Assembly: GCA_910583835.1 (NCBI GenBank)
Contig: CAJTYM010000035.1
Location: 1 to 45,133, forward strand
DNA from: an uncultured Lachnospiraceae bacterium
GTDB taxonomy: Bacteria; Bacillota; Clostridia; Lachnospirales; Lachnospiraceae
Length of the DNA: 45,133 nucleotides
Direction of reading: 5' to 3'
The translations under genes and the position numbers were made by a program. The notes beneath the pieces are model-generated. The model saw only the letters and a list, made by a program, of their open reading frames with translations, was not told the origin of the DNA and made no database searches. How positions within the stretch are numbered: position 1 is the first letter of the stretch; every line of letters starts with the position of its first letter. Shown here piece by piece: positions 32,901 through 39,726 of this stretch.

Positions 32901-34816
32901 CAGGCACTTACAATGTAAGCGGTACGGTGCAGAGGGCGCCGTCCATGATGTCCTCCAATGAGACATCTCTCGGCGTGAACCGTGCGGATCCCTGTGTTTA
33001 TTATAATCCTGATGACGGTTATTACTACTTTATTGCTACCAATGATGGCAATGGCAACAGTACGTTTTCCATAAAGAAAGCGCAGACGTTGGAAGGGCTG
33101 AAAAATGCCCAGGAGACGGAAATTTTGAACCTTGATATGTATGACGATATCAATACTATGGTTTGGGCGCCGGAAATCCATAAAATTGACGGAGAACTTT
33201 ACATTTTCTTTAGTTCCGATCCTGGAGATACTAAGGATTGGCAAGTGCAGTCCTATGTGATGAAATATAAAGGTGGGAATCTGGAAGATAAAGACAGTTG
33301 GGAGCGCCCCAAACGTTTCCTCAATAAAAAAGGTACGCCGTTAAACCAGGGAATGGCAGATTTCGGCGGAATTACTTTGGATATGACAACATTTAAGCTC
33401 AAAGATACCCGCTATGTAGCGTGGGCGCAGAGAGATTATGGACGCCGTACCGGTTCTGTCCTCTGTATTGGTACGATTGATGAGGCAGAACCGTGGAAGC
33501 TGACAAGCGACCCGGTTATCATTTGCCGCCCTGATTATGGCTGGGACAACAATGACAATACGCCCGTAGATGAGGGGCCTTACGCGATTATCCGCGATGA
33601 TAAGGTATTTATCACCTTCTCAGGTTCTTCCATTGGCGCGACATATTGCGTAGGGCTTTTGAGCGCAGATATCGACAGCAATTTCCTGGATGCCCAGAGC
33701 TGGACAAAGAACAATTGCCCCATCCTCTATGCGCGCGCTGTGGCAGGCGAGGCGGGGCCCGGGCATAATTCCTACACCACGGATGCGGCGGGCAATCTGG
33801 TATTTGTGTACCATGCAAGGCCGGTGGACGCAAATGGAAATGTTGGCTCCAGAAATACGGGGCTGCGCACCGTGCATTTTGACGCAGATGGTGAGCCTGT
33901 GCTGTATATGTCAGGAGAATTGGAACTGGCCAAAGCCAATGAACAGGTACAGATGAAGGTCGTAGTAAAAGACCCCAATGCCCAAAAGCCTGGAAACGGC
34001 GATTCGGGTACTGGAAAATCAGATCCAGCAAAACCGACCATAAATGAAACATTTAGCGGGGAGAATGGACAGACATTTAAGATTACTTCCACCAGCGGAG
34101 GGGACAACTGCGTGACCCTGACCGGAACAAACAGTAAGGCTGCCGATTACACCATACCGGATACCGTGACCTACAAAAATCAGACGTTCAAGGTGACGGC
34201 GATAGCGGACAATGCGTTTGCTGAAATGGCAGACCTCAAGAGCGTATCGATTGGCAAGCACGTTACCAGTATTGGGGCAAGAGCGTTCTATAATTGTAAA
34301 AATCTGGCGAAGGTAACGTTCAAGGGAACGGCAGTGCAGACAATTGGCAAGGCTGCCTTTAAGGGCATCAAGAAGAATGCTTCCTTCATCATGAAGAAGA
34401 CTTTCACTCTCAAGAATGTGAAGTACAAGATTACGAAGTCTACGGCAGCAGCCATGCAGGCGGCAGTGACAGGAACATCTAAGAAGAACATCGCAGCTTT
34501 GAATGTACCGGCAACGGTGAAGTATAATGGAATGACATTCAAGGTGACATCTGTCGGCAAGAATGCTTTTAAGAACAAGAAGAAATTAAAGAGCGTCACC
34601 ATTGGCAAAAATGTCAAGAGCATTGGGGCAGGTGCGTTTTCAGGAGATGCCAGACTTGCGAAAGTTAAATTCAGCGGCACAGCGATAAAGAGCATCGGCA
34701 AGAATGCCTTTAAGGGAATTAAGAAAAATGCTGTGTTCAGCGTGAAGAAATCGAAGAAAGCATATTATAAGAAGCTTTTGAAGAAAGCCAAGACCCGAAA
34801 TTATAAAATGAAATAG
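29930..34816 (+). CDS. Secreted CE1 esterase / GH43 glycosidase fusion with LamG, Ig-like and BspA-type LRR domains
   Basis: 1628 aa. Signal peptide 1-32 (cleavage near VRA). Residues about 68-335 form a CE1 alpha/beta-hydrolase with nucleophile S211 in GFSMGG, Asp in AAGTNDSIVRDEPE and His near GDVYKHGLYNF (feruloyl or acetyl-xylan esterase type). Residues about 345-570 are a LamG-like domain, and about 570-730 two atrophied Ig-like repeats. About 730-1005 is an uncharacterised beta-rich region. About 1010-1345 is GH43 with D1020 in RADPCVYY, the VWAPEIHKIDG segment, and E1215 in DEGPYAI. About 1370-1628 holds LRR_5 (BspA-like) repeats and a lysine-rich tail. It probably removes esters and arabinose or xylose side groups from xylan outside the cell. 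No polysaccharide transporter is adjacent. Confidence 0.85.
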   Translation: MERIGKNRRKRFFAMALAAVLAFTAVPADVRADAAADASDTPMVVSAGDGQEQWTPIGQYVQDTNYDVPTDYMQEKAGVDYGTVQDIQYQSTATNSTRKAKVILPAGYSTAKKYPVLYLLHGIFQDETTLLNDGVQNVIGNAIASGDSEEMIVVLPNACANATGSGDGFNLEHYAAYDNFINDFEDCLMPYINEHYSTATGRENTAISGFSMGGRVTLHIGFTLQDKVRYIGALNPAFGILEYENNGVHENGLFTEESFTLQPQYMDDMLVLIAAGTNDSIVRDEPERYHNALAANEVPHIYYATKGINASGQEGSGDHNGDVYKHGLYNFMRRIFHKQWVPAAEKPLIHFSFDDGQDGLKSEGVKVTVNGTPDFTQDGVDGKAMFLNEDEKEYLALTKEDGSGLLTGRDALTISYWSKTESKTNWATYIAPSAAAPQYGKEKYLGILDNDAQVTVERYLNTEGRPTNVSGKGRSGQWKHVAVAITETETRLYIDGKKAGTQASTYKLSDIAGENGIFYIGKACWGAGEYFDGLMDDYSVYGYAMTDGQVNNLYNGKDLDDDSYIASEAMQRCYDSLSLGSVIPDGAVMKEGKLNLPTRLGSAAITWSSDKENVIGKDGTVHLPASAAEVTLTAKIFLNGETTSKKFVVSVLPASSQKAQFEKDFMIPYVVTGETTLPVSYGQGTIAWSGTAVSSDGKITATNQEQSVELTANWQAGAITAAKTFSVKILAADAVALESYTREPLAANVYGGKLAYSLHLAYQKEDGSYEGLYSNNGILYAKADISAQGTLTAKNLKNPYVFAMADGGYGVICVRTDSSDEKMANAQDSLSRGKALLFTTEDFIHYDEVGLVDLKKNVFVSDIICDYDGSAQKYILRWSDTEGNYYRSVTADIRSLSADTEKGGIFGYDSQDTSIEGACERNRFYVPGSVGKNLLRKFSTIYNTAVQVPASVSVLKKEEVENVQAQLSYSDGSQASKKVDWNLDGVDFNKPGTYNVSGTVQRAPSMMSSNETSLGVNRADPCVYYNPDDGYYYFIATNDGNGNSTFSIKKAQTLEGLKNAQETEILNLDMYDDINTMVWAPEIHKIDGELYIFFSSDPGDTKDWQVQSYVMKYKGGNLEDKDSWERPKRFLNKKGTPLNQGMADFGGITLDMTTFKLKDTRYVAWAQRDYGRRTGSVLCIGTIDEAEPWKLTSDPVIICRPDYGWDNNDNTPVDEGPYAIIRDDKVFITFSGSSIGATYCVGLLSADIDSNFLDAQSWTKNNCPILYARAVAGEAGPGHNSYTTDAAGNLVFVYHARPVDANGNVGSRNTGLRTVHFDADGEPVLYMSGELELAKANEQVQMKVVVKDPNAQKPGNGDSGTGKSDPAKPTINETFSGENGQTFKITSTSGGDNCVTLTGTNSKAADYTIPDTVTYKNQTFKVTAIADNAFAEMADLKSVSIGKHVTSIGARAFYNCKNLAKVTFKGTAVQTIGKAAFKGIKKNASFIMKKTFTLKNVKYKITKSTAAAMQAAVTGTSKKNIAALNVPATVKYNGMTFKVTSVGKNAFKNKKKLKSVTIGKNVKSIGAGAFSGDARLAKVKFSGTAIKSIGKNAFKGIKKNAVFSVKKSKKAYYKKLLKKAKTRNYKMK

Positions 34817-34958
34817 CAATCGGGGCGGCTGTACTTGTGGAATCAACATCCATGGGGCAGCCGCCCAGATATGTTGGATTTTCCGGTACAATCATCCGCA
34901 GTAATGATTCTGCGTAAAATTTTTTTGGGTTTTTTAGCGTAAAATTTTGAAAAAAGTG

Positions 34959-34987
34959 TTGACAAATCAATCATATGCGTGTAGAAT
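34959..34987 (+). promoter_or_regulatory. Promoter of the tRNA cluster
   Basis: TTGACA (34959-34964), 17 bp, TAGAAT (34982-34987), 26 nt before the first tRNA. The preceding 34817-34958 has no gene. Confidence 0.85.
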
Positions 34988-35013
34988 AACATCGTTGTGA
35001 AAATACAGCGCAA

Positions 35014-35086
<73 letters not shown>

Positions 35087-35108
35087 CTGACACAAGAGTG
35101 TTATTTTT

Positions 35109-35179
35109 GCGGGTGTAGTTCAATGGTAGAACACTAGCCTTCCAAGCTAGATACGTGGGTTCGATTCCCATCACCCGCT
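35109..35179 (+). tRNA. tRNA-Gly (anticodon TCC)
   Basis: 71 nt. Acceptor GCGGGTG/CACCCGC, anticodon stem CTAGC/GCTAG with loop CTTCCAA (TCC), T arm GTGGG-TTCGATT-CCCAT, discriminator T. Confidence 0.97.
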
Positions 35180-35182
35180 TGT

Positions 35183-35255
35183 GCGATAGTGGCGTAGTTG
35201 GTAACGCGCGACCTTGCCAAGGTCGAGACCGCGGGTTCGAGCCCCGTCTATCGCT
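35183..35255 (+). tRNA. tRNA-Gly (anticodon GCC)
   Basis: 73 nt. Acceptor GCGATAG/CTATCGC, anticodon stem CGACC/GGTCG with loop TTGCCAA (GCC), T arm GCGGG-TTCGAGC-CCCGT, discriminator T. It is only three bases after the previous tRNA. Together the two glycine tRNAs read GGA/GGG and GGC/GGU. Confidence 0.97.
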
Positions 35256-35267
35256 TTTTTCTTTACC

Positions 35268-35298
35268 AACGGAGATTTTACGTCTCCGTTGTTTTTTT
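35268..35298 (+). terminator. Terminator of the tRNA cluster
   Basis: AACGGAGA (35268-35275) and TCTCCGTT (35283-35290), loop TTTTACG, followed by G and seven Ts. The composite repeat copy 4 starts inside the end of this T-run. Confidence 0.92.
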
Positions 35299-35420
35299 CT
35301 TATAGGAAAGAGTGTGTTGCACTAACATATAAATGTACAGATTTTCCTATAAGATAAAAGCTCTCCGGGCAGACTGCACGCTCACACAAAATGGAAATAC
35401 GCGAAATGTGTATATGAACG
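35298..35420 (+). repeat. Composite structured repeat, copy 4 (A intact, B degenerate)
   Basis: Arms TCTTATAGGAAA (35298-35309) and TTTCCTATAAGA (35343-35354) are exact complements and almost identical to copy 2. A linker AAGCTCTCCGGGCAG resembles the linker of copy 1. Then CTGCACGCTCACACAAAATGG (from 35374, here one base over the shared core) resembles B with CACA facing TGTG across about 18 nt, but the outer stem is not convincing. No gene is visible from 35256 to 35541. Confidence 0.5.
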
Positions 35421-35541
35421 TCACAGATATGCACTATAACCATGACGAATGGTGTCTTTTTCTTTGGCGTTGAAACACCTATACTTTCTTTAGGCTTGCA
35501 AAGTTTCAGGCAAGTGCGTACAAAAGAGAAGAGGTGTATAT

Positions 35542-35868
35542 ATGAGTATGAGTGATTTTGGAGTCAGAGTAAGGAAAATTAGGAAGGAACGCAACATGAC
35601 GATTGTGGAGTTGGCAGAGTTGTGTGGTACTTCCGAGAATGTAATCAGGAATTATGAAAAATCAAGAAGATTGCCGCAGGTTGACATGTTAGCCAGAATC
35701 TGCAATGCGCTGCAGGTGTCTCCCGAATATCTGCTGCAGGATGAGTTAGTTTACCATTCACAGCACGCGGGGGAAGAACTTCTTCAGAAAATAAGCAGGC
35801 TTTCGCCGAAGAACGTATGTGTCCTGACAGATATGGCAGACACTTTGGGAAAGTATGATGAATATTAA
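35542..35868 (+). CDS. XRE-family HTH regulator
   Basis: 108 aa with a GAGGTG ribosome site; a second Met two codons later is an alternative start. Residues about 7-65 form the HTH (RVRKIRKERNMTIVELAELC, then SENVIRNYEKSRRLPQVDML) followed by LQVSPEYLLQDE, and a C-terminal approximately 35-residue helix pair (ELLQKISRLSPKNVCVLTDM). It has its own terminator. It is isolated between the tRNA cluster and the c-di-GMP genes; the target is unknown. Confidence 0.88.
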   Translation: MSMSDFGVRVRKIRKERNMTIVELAELCGTSENVIRNYEKSRRLPQVDMLARICNALQVSPEYLLQDELVYHSQHAGEELLQKISRLSPKNVCVLTDMADTLGKYDEY

Positions 35869-35897
35869 TTTAAGATAATGAAATAACGATAGCCAAA

Positions 35898-35971
35898 CAT
35901 CCTGGCCGACCTCGGAGAGCGGCAGGATGTTTTTTTCTCTTATAGAAAAGAACTTATCACGCTAAAGCGTG
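35898..35971 (+). terminator. XRE terminator followed by a half-copy of hairpin A
   Basis: CATCCTG...CCG pairs with CGG-CAGGATG (35898-35928 region, one bulge) and a run of seven Ts. Straight after the T-run, CTTATAGAAAAGAAC and the CACGC-TAAA-GCGTG hairpin (35958-35971) repeat the left half of composite copy 2, but the closing arm is absent. The rest of the 252-bp gap (to 36120) is the AT-rich leader of the GGDEF gene. Confidence 0.8.
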
Positions 35972-36120
35972 AAATATCTGCGTTGTTTTGGGGGAAAAAG
36001 TTATTTTATTTTTGCGAAAAATATGTTAAAATATACTCTGTAACATGTCGTATGGCATAGATTAGCGCCGGAAGGCATATAGGATTAACGAGCATAGGTA
36101 AGACCGAAAGGAGACAGCTA

Positions 36121-37785
36121 GTGAAAATTCTCAAAATGCACTTGACAGAAGCTGCAGTAGTAATTCTGTTTTTTGTGCTGATGTTTCTTCTGTACCCCAA
36201 GGATGGGGAAGAAGTGATTGAGGATATGTCATATAATCAGGATTGGGTCTTTGTGGCCGGTGGGGAGGTTCGGAAATATGATATACTTCCGGAGGTGGTC
36301 AGCCTGCCGGAGGGTGAGGAAGAAATTATATTAAGGAAAGAATTGCCGGAGAATGTGAATTCGGCAGATTCTATTGGATATTATACATCGCACCAATTGT
36401 CTGAAGTATATGTGGATGGCAAGAAGGTTTATGAGCGGAAAGTTCCCAGAGGCGTCCGAAGTAAGACCCCAGGGAATTGCTGGAATTTTGTTCAGCTTTG
36501 GAAAGGCTATGCGGGAAAGAGCCTGGAGATACATATCAGAAACTGTTATCCTTCTTCCAGCATGAAGATGCCCACGGTCTATTATGGTTCTCAGTCGGCA
36601 ATTGTGCTTAGCCAGATTAAGAGCAGGTTTGTGTCATTGGTAATCAGTTTTATCATGTTTACCATGGGGATGGTGCTGGTAGCTTTATGGTTTGCCGTTG
36701 GCAAGAAAATGTATTTTCACAGGGGAGTTCCCTGGCTGGGGCTGTTTTCTATGTATTTTGCAGTGTGGTCTGCATTTGAGAGCAAGGTTCCGGTGCTCAT
36801 GTTTGGTAAGCCCCTTCTGTTCAGCATGGCAACTTTCATGAGTTTGAAATTAATGCTGCTTCCGTTTATTTGTTTTATCCGTACCATATATAATAAGAAG
36901 GGAAACAAACTTCTGGATATTTTTGCAGTAGCCTGCGTGATAGAACTTGCGGTATGTATTTTTGCGCAGTTTATGGGGTGGGCAGATTTTCGGCAGACAC
37001 TTTGGATTACCCATGTATTGGGGCTGGGGGCAGTTGCCGCTGTGTTGGTGATGGGCATTGGTATGCTGCTGAAGGAGAGACCGACATCCGGTAAGCGTGA
37101 CGGAAAGTTCTGGATGAACGTATCCTGTGTCTGTGTGATAAGTGTTTGTGCGGTCTTGGATGCGGTAAATTACTATTTTGGTTTTTATGGCGATGTGGCG
37201 TTTTTTTCCAGGATTGGCTGCCTGATTTATATTATCATACTGAGCAAGCAGTTTTTGGATGAATCCATAAAACTGATTCAGGCGGGAAGGCATGCAGAAG
37301 AAATTTTAGAGGAAGCAGGACTTGATGGTTTGACCTGTTTAAAGAACCGCAGGAGCTTTGAGTCTGATTTATATGAGATTCCCCAGGTAAAATACCCACA
37401 GATTGGCGTGGTGATGTTTGATTTAAACAATCTTAAGATGATGAACGACCGTTATGGGCATGGCGTCGGAGACTGCTATATCATTAACGGAAGTGAGATT
37501 ATCCGCGATGTGTTTGGTGATATGGGAGAGATTTACCGGATTGGCGGAGATGAATTCTGCCTGATTTCCGATTCCGTTACGGAAGAGGTTTATGAGAAAA
37601 ACAGGAAAAGGATGTCTGACTGGATGGCAAGCCTAAAGGGCGCGTATGTCAAAGATGCCATGCAGATTGCATCCGGTTTTGCAAAATATAACCGCAGTAA
37701 GGATTTGAATCTGCAGGATACCATCCGGCGCGCTGATGAGCGGATGTATCGGTGCAAGCGGAAACAGAAAGCAATTAAGGATTAA
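36121..37785 (+). CDS. Membrane-bound diguanylate cyclase (GGDEF)
   Basis: 554 aa, GTG start with AAAGGAGACAG upstream. A first transmembrane helix (about 9-26) is followed by an extracellular region (about 30-165), then a 7TM-type block (about 165-385) in several hydrophobic helices, a short helix with KLIQAGRHAEEILEEAGLDG, and the GGDEF domain (about 400-550). The active-site motif RIGGDEF (G475-F479) is intact, as are LTCLKNRRSF and FDLNNLKMMNDRYGHGVGD. It should make c-di-GMP in response to an extracellular or membrane signal. The HD-GYP gene follows 33 nt later. Confidence 0.93.
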   Translation: MKILKMHLTEAAVVILFFVLMFLLYPKDGEEVIEDMSYNQDWVFVAGGEVRKYDILPEVVSLPEGEEEIILRKELPENVNSADSIGYYTSHQLSEVYVDGKKVYERKVPRGVRSKTPGNCWNFVQLWKGYAGKSLEIHIRNCYPSSSMKMPTVYYGSQSAIVLSQIKSRFVSLVISFIMFTMGMVLVALWFAVGKKMYFHRGVPWLGLFSMYFAVWSAFESKVPVLMFGKPLLFSMATFMSLKLMLLPFICFIRTIYNKKGNKLLDIFAVACVIELAVCIFAQFMGWADFRQTLWITHVLGLGAVAAVLVMGIGMLLKERPTSGKRDGKFWMNVSCVCVISVCAVLDAVNYYFGFYGDVAFFSRIGCLIYIIILSKQFLDESIKLIQAGRHAEEILEEAGLDGLTCLKNRRSFESDLYEIPQVKYPQIGVVMFDLNNLKMMNDRYGHGVGDCYIINGSEIIRDVFGDMGEIYRIGGDEFCLISDSVTEEVYEKNRKRMSDWMASLKGAYVKDAMQIASGFAKYNRSKDLNLQDTIRRADERMYRCKRKQKAIKD

Positions 37786-37818
37786 CAGTGAAAGAACATA
37801 AATAGGAGGTGGCTCAAT

Positions 37819-38862
37819 ATGCGTTATATGCCGATGGCGAGAGTAGAAGAAGGAATGGTCTTGGGGCAGGACATTTACAATGGAGAAGGGCGGCTGATTC
37901 TGGGCAAACGTCTGGTGTTGAATAATGATTCCCTGCAGCAGCTTCTTAAGCTTGGGTTCCCGGGCATTTACATTGATGATGAATTTACAGAGGATTTGAG
38001 GATAGATCAGGTAATCCGCCCAGAGCTGAAAAGCGAGGCATTGAAGATGGTGCATGATCTGTTTTTGGACAATAAGAATATTCCGATGGAACAGCATAAT
38101 CTTCAGGAAGTAGTGATGAACGTGATGGAGGATGTACTGAACAACCAGGAAGTAATGTGCAATATGCTGGACATCAAGACATATGATGATTATGTCTATT
38201 TCCACTCTGTGAATGTGGCAGTATTGTCCACGATGATTGGCGCTGCCTGTAACATGAACAGGGAGGAATTACATACACTGACGACCGCTGCATTGCTGCA
38301 TGATGTGGGAAAGCGGTTTGTGGAGGAAGATGTGCTGAATGTCCGGCGTGCATTGACGGAAGAGGAGCGTATCATGATTGTGCAGCATCCCAAGCTGGGC
38401 TATGAGTTCCTGAAAGAGAATTTTGATTTCCTGCCGGAGGTTTATAACAGCGTGTTGGAGCATCATGAGTGGTATAATGGCTGCGGTTATCCTATGCGCA
38501 AATCTGGGTCAGAGATTCCGATTTATGCCAGGATTATCAAGCTGGCGGATGTGTACGATGCATTGACTTCCAAGCTGCCGTATCATGAGGCGGTATCCCC
38601 TTCTGAGGCGGTGGAATATATTATGGCGAATGCAGGGGCTGAGTTCGACCCGGAATTGGTGGATGTGTTCTTGCGCCGGATTGCCGTCTATCCGGTAGGC
38701 TGCGAGGTGAGCCTGTCAGACGGAAGAACGGCAGTAGTTATGGAGAATTATAAGGAATTCGTGTTAAGGCCTAAGGTGAAGGTTATCCCGACCGGGGAGG
38801 TTATTGACTTGAAATCGGATGGCGACGTCAGGAATCTGACGATTTTGGAATTAAACGTGTAA
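37819..38862 (+). CDS. HD-GYP domain protein, probable c-di-GMP phosphodiesterase
   Basis: 347 aa, AGGAGG ribosome site. The N-terminal domain (RYMPMARVEEGMVLGQDIYN) is the same type as in the HD-GYP at 21335. The HD-GYP core (about 115-300) has YFHSVNVAVLSTMIG, ALLHDVGK (H161), HHEWYNGCGYP (GYP present) and IIKLADVYDALTS. A C-terminal approximately 50-residue beta-rich extension (GCEVSLSDGRTAVVMENY) is extra. Being in tandem with a diguanylate cyclase, it may oppose or tune that enzyme. Activity is inferred from intact motifs. Confidence 0.92.
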   Translation: MRYMPMARVEEGMVLGQDIYNGEGRLILGKRLVLNNDSLQQLLKLGFPGIYIDDEFTEDLRIDQVIRPELKSEALKMVHDLFLDNKNIPMEQHNLQEVVMNVMEDVLNNQEVMCNMLDIKTYDDYVYFHSVNVAVLSTMIGAACNMNREELHTLTTAALLHDVGKRFVEEDVLNVRRALTEEERIMIVQHPKLGYEFLKENFDFLPEVYNSVLEHHEWYNGCGYPMRKSGSEIPIYARIIKLADVYDALTSKLPYHEAVSPSEAVEYIMANAGAEFDPELVDVFLRRIAVYPVGCEVSLSDGRTAVVMENYKEFVLRPKVKVIPTGEVIDLKSDGDVRNLTILELNV

Positions 38863-38873
38863 TGACCTAAGGC

Positions 38874-38883
38874 ATCCTAGGAT
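38874..38883 (+). promoter_or_regulatory. Palindrome ATCCTAGGAT upstream of the TetR gene
   Basis: A perfect 10-bp palindrome 24 bp before the TetR ATG at 38908. It may be an operator. There is no clear promoter in the 45-bp gap, so TetR could also be co-transcribed with the HD-GYP gene. Confidence 0.35.
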
Positions 38884-38907
38884 ACCCGATAAAGGTTAAC
38901 AAGGACT

Positions 38908-39477
38908 ATGAAAGTGGCAGGACAGAAAGAAACGACAGACTTGCTGTTGGCAGAGAGCTTTAAGGAACTTGCCTGTCAGCAGCCCATTGAGAAGATTACA
39001 ATTAAAGCGATTACCGACAGGGCAGGCGTTATCCGCCCGACTTTTTACAATCATTTCCAGGATAAGTATGAACTGCTGGAGTGGATTATCCGCACTCAGG
39101 TCTTAGAGCCGACCAAGCCGCTGATTCATGCGGGAATGATTGATGAAGCATTGAAGCTGATTTTTACCTCCGTCAAAGAGGACGGCGAGTTTTATCAGAA
39201 AGCAGTGCGCCTGGAGGGACAGAACTCTTTTGAGGAAATTACCAAGAGATGCATTGAAGATGCATTGCTGGAGGTGATTCACGGCAAAGAGCATGTGGGA
39301 AGGAAGCGACATCCATGGCTGACGCCGGAGCATATTGCCCAGTATTATGCCCAGTCCATGTGCTTTGTCGTTGTCAGCTGGATTAAGAGCGGCATGACCG
39401 TGGAACCGCAGGAGATTACTGATATTTACAACTACATCATTACGCGTTCCATGATGGATGTCATAGAAGAACTGTGA
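38908..39477 (+). CDS. TetR/AcrR-family regulator of the export operon
   Basis: 189 aa with an AAGGA site close to the ATG. The HTH is in residues about 10-55 (LLAESFKELACQQPIEKITI, then AGVIRPTFYNHFQDKYELLEW). The C-terminal half (TSVKEDGEFYQKAVRLEGQN, then SMCFVVVSWIKSG) resembles the TetR_C subgroup of Firmicutes that often controls adjacent membrane genes. Its last codons and stop lie inside the first unit of a 33-bp tandem repeat array that runs toward the RND gene, making the array a plausible operator region. Confidence 0.88.
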   Translation: MKVAGQKETTDLLLAESFKELACQQPIEKITIKAITDRAGVIRPTFYNHFQDKYELLEWIIRTQVLEPTKPLIHAGMIDEALKLIFTSVKEDGEFYQKAVRLEGQNSFEEITKRCIEDALLEVIHGKEHVGRKRHPWLTPEHIAQYYAQSMCFVVVSWIKSGMTVEPQEITDIYNYIITRSMMDVIEEL

Positions 39478-39625
39478 CAGAAGCAGGAAAATATATAAGA
39501 AGAACTGTGACAGAAGCAGGAAAATGTATAAGAAGAACCGTGACAGAAGCAGGAAAATGTATAAGAAGAACTGTGACAGATGCGGGAAAATGTATAAAGA
39601 AAACTACAGATTTGCCTAAATGTAT
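39465..39625 (+). repeat. Tandem array of 33-bp repeats between TetR and RND genes
   Basis: Four 33-bp units at 39465-39497, 39498-39530, 39531-39563 and 39564-39596, beginning AGAAGAACTGTGACAG and ending AAAATGTATA or AAAATATATA, with only a few substitutions. A degenerate, shortened fifth unit ends at about 39625. Each unit contains CTGT-G-ACAG, a small inverted repeat (CCGTGACAG in unit 3). 33 bp is about three helical turns, so the sites would lie on one DNA face. The first unit overlaps the TetR stop codon. Confidence 0.9.
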
Positions 39626-39726
39626 ATTTAACATAGACACAGAAAAAGGATTGAATATTTATTTTTTCGATTCTTTTTTTTATACTCTTCTTGAACAAGA
39701 AAATAAAGCAAGAGGAGCGAGAAGAA

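Noticed and set aside
36038..36120. c-di-GMP riboswitch upstream of the GGDEF gene
   Set aside because: The leader lacks the conserved cores of the c-di-GMP-I and c-di-GMP-II classes; only a short GCCGGAAGGC-type hairpin is seen.
39465..39625. CRISPR array suggested by regular repeats
   Set aside because: The units are contiguous 33-bp tandem copies with no variable spacers and no cas genes nearby.
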